Shown one piece after another: positions 57,604 through 64,000 of a stretch of DNA of 64,000 nucleotides. The DNA is from Skeletonema tropicum. Lineage: Eukaryota; Bacillariophyta; Thalassiosirophyceae; Thalassiosirales; Thalassiosiraceae. Under the pieces are notes generated by a model. The model had not been told where the DNA came from, ran no database searches, and saw nothing but the letters and a program-made list of their open reading frames with translations. Both the position numbers and the translations under genes were made by a program. The stretch's first letter is position 1. Each line of letters starts with the position of its first letter. The DNA lies in contig CM074149.1 in NCBI GenBank assembly GCA_037178625.1, positions 682,001-746,000 on the forward strand, given 5' to 3'.

Positions 57604-58090
57604 TATTAGATTTGGGCAGAAATTGAATACATCGCCTTCAATCATGCCACCTTTCAATGGCAAGACGATTCGTTCTAATTTGTAGCAGTTCATGAATGCG
57701 CCTTCCTCTAGTGTTGTAAGTTATTCTCCAAATTCCGCCTCAGATAGCTCACTATCTGCAAACGCCCCCCTTGCGATGGTTCTCACAGATGGCATCCTGG
57801 TGATCCTTACTGAAGTGCCGTTGAATGCCCACTTTTAATGCTGTTCACAGATAACATCCTGATATTTTTCAAAATGAGTGGCAGCGTTGGAATGCCAACT
57901 TTTTGATTATTTTCAGCTTAGCTTGTCACCAAATTCTACATCCGTCAGTTGGAATGCATACGCTTTGACGATCTTGACGCCCAGCAATATAACACTCATC
58001 AATGAACGGTTGCCAAGGAAAGCCTCATCCTCGATTATTCCGATATCATCTTGAAATTCCACTAGATCAGTAGATGATGATGAACACAAT
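57604..58090 (-). pseudogene. BspA-type LRR relic
   Basis: Minus-strand pieces match the LRR genes at 46.8 and 50.3 kb: AFMNCYKLERIVLPLKGG and GDVFNFCPNL near 57605-57710. Further AF..C..L units, in shifting frames, run to about 58090. Stops and shifts are frequent. Confidence 0.6.
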
Positions 58091-58429
58091 TATGCGATTT
58101 AGATGATTTTTTCCTGATAAGGCGGGGACAATTTAATCTTTGAGTTACTATTAACGACCCCCCCACCTGGAGCCCCATTTTAGGCCTAGTGCTCCCCCCG
58201 CAAGTATTTTTACCCCCGCCGTGTAAACCACTAGCAAAAATCGATTGATACTAGGGAAAATGAAAATTTCTCGACACAAATTGGAAGAGTTTGAACTTCG
58301 GGGACATATATCACAAAGTCCTTGGGGGGGCTGCCCTCGGTTTCAGAGGGTGTCCACTAGGTAGCCTCTGTACAGGGGGTAAATATTAAGGGGTAAAAAA
58401 TCGACCCGACCGTGCTCGACCGTGGCCGC
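58091..58429. other. Intergenic, no gene seen
   Basis: Contains C7/G7 runs (near 58160 and 58325) but no frame or repeat that could be assigned. Confidence 0.35.
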
Positions 58430-59925
58430 TAGCTAGTCGACGCGCCATACGTCGCATGCGACGATGCGGCGTCGCACGGATAGAAAAGCCAATATCGAAC
58501 ACAAAAAAGGTTATTTTGGATAGAAACAGGTACTTTCACCCCAACACCCAGCCAAATCTTGTTGCGACGCAGAAAATCTGGTATTACCACGCCAATATTG
58601 GCCAATAATATGCCGATGCTTTAAGCTGAAAGACCAATAACTTTCTATTTGAATCATTTGGAATGCATCTTCAACTTTTGGTGGTGGTGCCCCGTTCAAT
58701 TGCTGCGATATTTGAGGTAATCACGCACGAACAGTAAAAAAATCTTGAAAAAGTGCATCTGACATGACGAATCCGAAGGCAAACTATTGTATTATCGATC
58801 CCATACACCCTCCATCAACACTAATAAGACACTCCCTAACCCAATTTTTCACGCTGATTCCGATTATGTAAGCTGCAGCGTCCAATTCAAAGTGGATTTG
58901 ATGATAATTGCGGGTGACGCACACACACATGAATGTCTGCACATACCAGGCATGTAATAAGATGCTCATGTTTATGTAATTTAGACAACATAATAGTAGT
59001 ATATCATTAATAACTCCTTCTATATGCTATGAAACTTGTTCAGTTTACTCGGGGTTATTAATTACACGCAACATCTACGCCATCATGAAGTTTTATGTCG
59101 ATCATTCGGCCTCTCATTTCATGAGATTTTGTAGGAAAGCCACTGATAACACTTATAACGTTGTCTCCGACCACAGCAAAAGGCGCATATTTGATGGCTG
59201 TTGATTTAATGAGGTGAAAGTTGCCAATTGTACATGGAGGAGACGTCATTATCATGCCACAACACTCGTGTAGGCGACTGCTGATGGGCTTCTCATAACC
59301 CACAATCAGTAGTATTCCAGGAAACCGAGAGTTGCAGTAGTCACTGTGGTAATATGAAGCAGTCCAGCTTATCAACCTTGATTATCATACAGTTGACAAG
59401 ACCTCTATCATCCATGGTGTGGTTTCAACATGTTTTGTGTCAGATATATACCACTACTGATGGAGATAAATTGTGGAAATCTTTCTTATTCGACTTCATA
59501 GATTTGATATGTTGGATAGGCGTTGCATGAGACCCACACCCGGTTAATTAGCGCATATTCCATCCATATATATAATATTGGTCGCCACTACGAACTTCTT
59601 TGCTGTTTAATGGACCGCAACGACGCCTTTGTGCTACTGGCAACATGTGCTCCGCGGCGGAGGGGGTGAAAATCACCACCGCTATTGTGGTGGTCAAACG
59701 TCTCTTTTTGCTGAAAATGGCGAGCCGCCGATAGACCCATTGAATTCAGCGTCAAAAAATGGTCTAGAAACTACATTATTACTATGGAATGTCGACATTT
59801 AATTGTGTAATGAGGGTAGTAGGATTGGAGGCCTCATGGTGCACAGATCTTTTTTGCGTCGCGAAGAGTGATTTTGGATTTGCGACGAATGGCGCCTTTG
59901 CGACGAATGGCGCGCCGACTAGCTA
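58430..59925. mobile_element. 1.5 kb GC-ended TIR element, copy E2
   Basis: Tips are TAGCTAGTCGACGCGCC and GGCGCGCCGACTAGCTA. They are flanked by exact GCCGC direct repeats (58425-58429 and 59926-59930). The interior aligns with E1, with scattered substitutions and a premature stop in the frame that is open in E1. E1 and E2 have different flanks, so they are separate insertions. Confidence 0.75.
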
Positions 59926-59930
59926 GCCGC

Positions 59931-60377
59931 TCTCTGCGGAAGCCATGAACCAACAACCAACATTGGTAGTTCCTTGTGATCGTTCTACAGAGACTACATT
60001 AACATACTGCAAACATCCATATCCATCTCATCCTCCCACCACCGCCACAACAGTAATATCAATCCACCAACACCACCGCTGCAACGACAAACAACTACCA
60101 CCGCAACAAACAATTCCAAGTGGATGTGTCGGTGGTAGTTGCTTGTCGCGGTGGTGGTGGTGGTGGAGACTAACAACATTCATATCCACCACCGCAACTA
60201 TCAATCCAAAGCGAGCCGCAAGGCGAAGGTATCGTTGTGATGACGAAGAAGTAGCAGTGGCGGTGGATTGATTGCGGTGTTTTGCTTCTTCCACCACCAC
60301 CGCGCAGCAACTAAGACAACGTGAGCCGCAATACAATGCGAATCAGTGTTGGATGATTGTTTGCGGCGGCGGTGAAA
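59931..60377. other. Leader region with CCACCG-rich inverted repeat
   Basis: Upstream of the membrane-protein gene. ACCACCG-rich sequence at about 60076-60107 is largely complementary to 60129-60156, giving a possible hairpin. The overlapping frames at 59945-60336 follow this composition and were not called. Confidence 0.4.
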
Positions 60378-61964
60378 ATGAAATATGAGTGGAATGATAA
60401 TGAAGCCGCCACCGCAAATAATGATACACGCGAGTTGCCAGTACTGGCCAATTTACTATACGGATTATTCACTCTTGCACTTGGCGTTACTGGATATTTC
60501 TTGCCAATGAATCTGTTTTCTTGCTACGGAGGACCAGGTGGACCGTATGAACCATCCTATAGTGGACATTGGTCTACAGATATATCGACATTACCGAGTG
60601 ATGTTCGTGCATGGGCATCATCTACCCAACCAAATGAGTTGTCGTATGCTACATTTGCGTACATTTCTAGTGCTGGAGCAGAGCAAAATTTCACCTTGTT
60701 TCAGGGGAGTGATAATGCTAATGCAAACGGCTATCATCCTCCTACGCTTTGGTCAGCAGCAACAGTGGGTAGAGAACCAGTAAACTTCCCTTACATCCAA
60801 AATCCGTCACAATTCATTGCGACTGGGACTGGTTGGGCGTGCTTTACTGGTATCGATGCAACTCCTACGTCTACGTCCAATGGTAATCAGCAATATTATC
60901 CACAACCCAAAAGTAGCTTAGTGGGCTTTAGCAATGGAACGGTAGTGCAAACGACCGATTCTTCCCAGCATTCATTTCAAGGTCCGTATAATTTCTTCAT
61001 TAACAACAACACGCTCTGGTTCAAGGATTATCCTCCTTGGTCTGGAGATCAGGCTGGCTCGGGCACTCTCATTTACTCAATCGACAATTATGACGGAATG
61101 AAAGTAGAGCTTCGTAGTACTTACAGCAAATCAAAGGCGGAGCAGTATAATGCGGAAGGATCTTCTCCCATGTCACTATCCTACGATGATGAGGCTGCAA
61201 ATTATGACTACGATGACATTTGCTGGACAAAGCATTCCGCATTCGCAATATTCGTCTCTGCAGTACCTGTCACTTTAGCATCAATCGTTCTGTGGCTCAA
61301 GAGAAGGGCTCCAGCGATGGCGATTACCAGCTATATTGGTCCAAGCGCTTGTGCAAACTTTGTATATCTTGCCTTTGCTGGAAGGGAAAATGATATCGAT
61401 GTGTTTTGGAGATGGTGGCTCTCCATTAGTGCAGCTCTGTACTTGGCCATTCTATGTGATTTGACTCATTGCAAACGAGACATTGCTCGAAGCCCTCTCA
61501 TTTGGGGGATTAACTTCTCTGCGATAGCATTCTTCATTGGAATGATCATTCTTACTGACATTTTTGGATCGTCGGTGGCATGGCCTTGGATTGTATTCAA
61601 TGTGTTTGCACTCATTCCTCTTGCAATAGTGGGCATCGGATATAGACAAGTGTTTTTGCTATTACTCTGTGCTGTTGGCTGGCTAATGACTGCGGTCAAA
61701 ATTGCGTCTGCATTGGCCACTCTTGCTGCACCCGCCGCCAATGTACCAATCTTCTTTGTTGTTCTCGCTGCGAGTGGATTAATTATTGCTGGGGCTGGCT
61801 GGTGGTTGAGTAAGAACCAAGATGAGTTTGGCAGCGTAATATGTTATCATATGGAGAGAATTTCTCTATCGAGGAGAATGCTTCCAGTTCCAGATGAGGA
61901 TTTGAAAGAGTCAGCTAGAAAAGATCAGGGCAATGCCGCATTCCAGGGAGAAGTATCTGCATAG
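60378..61964 (+). CDS. Multi-pass membrane protein of unknown function
   Basis: A 528-residue frame starting at the first ATG (MKYEWNDNEA). One hydrophobic helix lies at about residues 25-45 (LLYGLFTLALGVTGYFLP). A ~200-residue Tyr/Asn/Ser/Gly-rich segment with several N-glycosylation sequons (NFT, NGT, NNT) follows, likely lumenal or extracellular. Then come about seven to eight hydrophobic helices between residues ~285 and 490. The tail is charged and probably cytosolic. No transporter, channel or enzyme signature was recognised. The 5' neighbour is element E2; the 3' neighbour is convergent, with 79 bp between the stops. Confidence 0.75.
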   Translation: MKYEWNDNEAATANNDTRELPVLANLLYGLFTLALGVTGYFLPMNLFSCYGGPGGPYEPSYSGHWSTDISTLPSDVRAWASSTQPNELSYATFAYISSAGAEQNFTLFQGSDNANANGYHPPTLWSAATVGREPVNFPYIQNPSQFIATGTGWACFTGIDATPTSTSNGNQQYYPQPKSSLVGFSNGTVVQTTDSSQHSFQGPYNFFINNNTLWFKDYPPWSGDQAGSGTLIYSIDNYDGMKVELRSTYSKSKAEQYNAEGSSPMSLSYDDEAANYDYDDICWTKHSAFAIFVSAVPVTLASIVLWLKRRAPAMAITSYIGPSACANFVYLAFAGRENDIDVFWRWWLSISAALYLAILCDLTHCKRDIARSPLIWGINFSAIAFFIGMIILTDIFGSSVAWPWIVFNVFALIPLAIVGIGYRQVFLLLLCAVGWLMTAVKIASALATLAAPAANVPIFFVVLAASGLIIAGAGWWLSKNQDEFGSVICYHMERISLSRRMLPVPDEDLKESARKDQGNAAFQGEVSA

Positions 61965-62043
61965 CGAGCAGTATTGAATTGAAAATCACAGCTTGCCATC
62001 TCTAGGATATATTTATATCCTCCTTTATTTTACATGTTTGCGT

Positions 62044-63750
62044 TTATGTTGAAGCTCTTTTTCCACGCTCAAATCGTTTCAGCAGTTGCTTCTCTTCTTC
62101 TTCTAACTTACGCTTCTTCAAACGCACTTGCTTTAACTGTTTACCCCAGTAACTGTCTGCAACCAACAGTGGCACACCTCGTATGAATTTGTACAAAGCT
62201 GAGACTTCTCTGCGCTGGAATTCTTCGACTGATTCTTCAAAGTATCCTCGGGCATCGGAAGCCCTCTGAAACCAACTGGCAATCATTGGGAGAAACATTA
62301 ACTTCCACTGGTAGAAAGGTTCCATTTCGGCAAGATCAGGGTAGTTGATGAGAATTTTAAGCATGGGAACAAGAGCACAATTATCAGGCTCAAGTAGTTC
62401 CCTGCGATAGTTCAAGTCAAAGTATTTCCCTTCGTCAGGACGACCATGAATAGACCTGATTGATTGCAGAGTGTGGTTAGAAGAGTAGATATTGTTGATG
62501 CTAGAAGTATCACAAAGCAACTTCGAGAAAAATTCCTTCCCTGCTTGTCGAATGTTGTAGTCTAGATCCAAGGCCCTCATCGAAGTGTTGTATCTCAACG
62601 CGTTAGCTAATATTGATGCTTGTTCCCGCGCTTCATCAGCGCCGACTTCTCGATTGTCTAATCCAAGTTGTTTTAAACTTGATCTAGTCGACTGGATCAA
62701 GGCTGATAATGACCATATCCCTGCTGTAGAGAAGTGATTATCTGCCAGGTTTAGCGTTTCTAGGTTTGCATTTGCAGCAGCGGTTAAACCAGATACTAGA
62801 GCTGCCACCCCTGCATCACCAACTAAGTTGCGCGATAAGTCGAGGAATTTTAGTGACTCGTAGTGCATCAATCCAAATGCTAACGCTTCGGCACCGTTAT
62901 CATCTATTTGTACATTGTGGAGATTCAGAATTTCCAAGCAGCAGACGCCGTTTTGAAAATGAGATGACAAACCCCTCAGTCCTTGTGCTGATATGTCAGT
63001 ATTGCAGGAAAGGTTTAAATCAACAAGATTGTGACAGCAGGCTAGACCCTCCAACAAAATAGTCAAGCCTTCGTCTTCGATACCATCGCATGACAAATCG
63101 AGTTTCTTCAATTGCGAATCACTCCCCCACTCCATGAACGTTGTTTTGAGTGCTACACAGCAATCCCTCTCAAATTCGTTGGATTCAAATTTTAACTCTT
63201 CCAGTTGTGGCTGTACAACCAATGCGTTAGCAATGGCTGATACATCTTCGTCGGAAAAATCCATGTAATCAAAATTGAGGTATTTCAACTGTGACCGGTG
63301 TCCCAACGAAACCGCAAATTCACGAGCATTCATTCTGAAACATTCGAACGTAAGTGAGTTCAGAGTGCTGTTATTCTTGAACATTCGTCCAAAGGGAAGG
63401 TAGCTGCGTACATCATTTTCAATGGCAAGTGATTCAATAGATCGATTGCGGCAGATCCCCTCAATGAGCGAATTCCCTATGATGTGACATTTCACTAAAA
63501 GGTCATTCAACGTCTTGTTCTCACCAATAAAGTAGCCCAGCCAACCCAAATCATCTGCGTCTTCCTGTACCATAAATTCAAGGTCATCGTCGTCCATTGG
63601 TTCATCTAATATTAAGAAAGATGTAAAATCAGAATCACCATCACGAAGTTTCTGCATGATATTTTTGTTCCGCTCTGAGGAAGTAATATCCCCTAGATTC
63701 ACATCTTGTGCATGCTCTTTGTAGTACGCATAATCTCGGCTGCTCTCCAT
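62044..63750 (-). CDS. RNI-type leucine-rich repeat protein
   Basis: A 568-residue protein from the ATG of MESSRDYAYYKEHAQDVNLG. About ten ribonuclease-inhibitor-like LRRs occupy residues ~80-400 (LKKLDLSCDGIEDEGLTILL, LKFLDLSRNLVGDAGVAALV, LETLNLADNHFSTAGIWSLS). A helical region follows, then a Lys/Glu-rich coiled-coil tail (LKKRKLEEEEKQLLKRFERG). Such LRR proteins form a large diatom family and probably serve as protein scaffolds; the partner is unknown. The frame is open to another ATG at 63819. However, a good acceptor (TTCTTGCAG) and donor (GTAGGT near 63870) suggest a 5' intron there, so the inner start was chosen. Confidence 0.75.
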   Translation of the reverse strand: MESSRDYAYYKEHAQDVNLGDITSSERNKNIMQKLRDGDSDFTSFLILDEPMDDDDLEFMVQEDADDLGWLGYFIGENKTLNDLLVKCHIIGNSLIEGICRNRSIESLAIENDVRSYLPFGRMFKNNSTLNSLTFECFRMNAREFAVSLGHRSQLKYLNFDYMDFSDEDVSAIANALVVQPQLEELKFESNEFERDCCVALKTTFMEWGSDSQLKKLDLSCDGIEDEGLTILLEGLACCHNLVDLNLSCNTDISAQGLRGLSSHFQNGVCCLEILNLHNVQIDDNGAEALAFGLMHYESLKFLDLSRNLVGDAGVAALVSGLTAAANANLETLNLADNHFSTAGIWSLSALIQSTRSSLKQLGLDNREVGADEAREQASILANALRYNTSMRALDLDYNIRQAGKEFFSKLLCDTSSINNIYSSNHTLQSIRSIHGRPDEGKYFDLNYRRELLEPDNCALVPMLKILINYPDLAEMEPFYQWKLMFLPMIASWFQRASDARGYFEESVEEFQRREVSALYKFIRGVPLLVADSYWGKQLKQVRLKKRKLEEEEKQLLKRFERGKRAST

Positions 63751-64000
63751 GATTTTACTATCTAATGATTCTCTGACGATATAGCTGCAAGAACAAAGAT
63801 TAGATGGTTTCATGCGCATTCATTTTGAGAAGATAAAATCCACAGATTGATCCTTTGCATTACACCTACCGCACTGGTTGATGATAAACTGCCTTCATCT
63901 GCCATAAAGTTACTCACCAATTGCAGACCAGCGAGCTGTCGTGTTCTTCTGTCGCCTTTGATCGTAGCAGTTAGTAGTAGTAGTAGGCTGATGGCGAATC
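63751..64000 (-). other. Putative 5' leader and intron of the LRR gene
   Basis: A possible intron lies between GTAGGT (about 63866-63871) and the AG before 63786. The exon upstream has an ATG (ATGGCAGATGAAGG) that would not be in frame after splicing, so it may be leader. Confidence 0.3.

Noticed and set aside
59945..60336. Frames of 60-108 codons on both strands
   Set aside because: Explained by CCACCG/ACAACA low-complexity sequence.

Overview
This window is nuclear DNA of a diatom, probably a centric one. The clearest evidence is a fucoxanthin chlorophyll a/c-binding (FCP/Lhcf) antenna gene with a bipartite plastid-targeting presequence at 16.8 kb. Two spliced, silaffin-like secreted Lys/Ser-rich genes, short GT-AG introns, RAP-domain/OPR-like proteins, BspA-type LRR genes and many low-copy DNA transposons fit this. 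The assignment is inference; no rRNA, tRNA, CRISPR array or bacterial operon was recognised.

Layout. 0-3.1 kb: start of a gene running off the left edge, a dispersed repeat, a cluster of palindromes, and a Ser-rich gene with a diatom-type motif. 3.6-13.7 kb (left arm): RAP/OPR-like gene 'RAPa1' (-), a spacer carrying a decayed Crypton-like insert, a GST gene (+), and a mitochondrial-type RAP gene 'RAPb1' (-, frameshifted). 14.5-25.2 kb: single-copy genes, namely a PNC-like peroxisomal adenine-nucleotide carrier, the FCP gene, silaffin-like A, a repeat element, a BTB/BACK pseudogene and silaffin-like B. 25.7-28.6 kb: a TTAA-flanked element and a second repeat copy. 29.6-35.9 kb: PIF1-like helicase debris and a third RAPa gene ('RAPa2'), broken inside its RAP domain by a 2.1 kb TIR element. 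36.2-39.6 kb: a third repeat copy, split by a 5'-truncated LINE-like insertion. 39.7-56.6 kb (right arm): RAPb2 (+, split by a 2.5 kb TIR element), a frameshifted GST copy (-), a spacer holding two BspA-type LRR genes and other insertions, then RAPa3 (+). 56.9-64 kb: a truncated mitochondrial carrier abutting LRR debris, a second copy of a 1.5 kb TIR element, a multi-pass membrane protein and an RNI-type LRR gene.

The organising fact is a large inverted duplication. RAPa-spacer-GST-RAPb at 3.6-13.7 kb is repeated in reverse order and orientation at 39.7-56.6 kb, with an extra RAPa copy in between. The five RAP genes share a 39-residue 'F.PQ.LSNTVWAYATAGI.HP.LFE.VANHIV.SD' repeat and a C-terminal RAP domain. 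RAPa proteins begin with an Arg/Ser-rich tail, whereas the intact RAPb start looks like a mitochondrial presequence. Two RAPa copies are open; the third RAPa and both RAPb copies are broken by different lesions. This birth, decay and mosaicism resembles the fast-evolving PPR (RFL) and OPR (NCL) clusters of plants and green algae. That parallel is inference and is the most interesting lead here.
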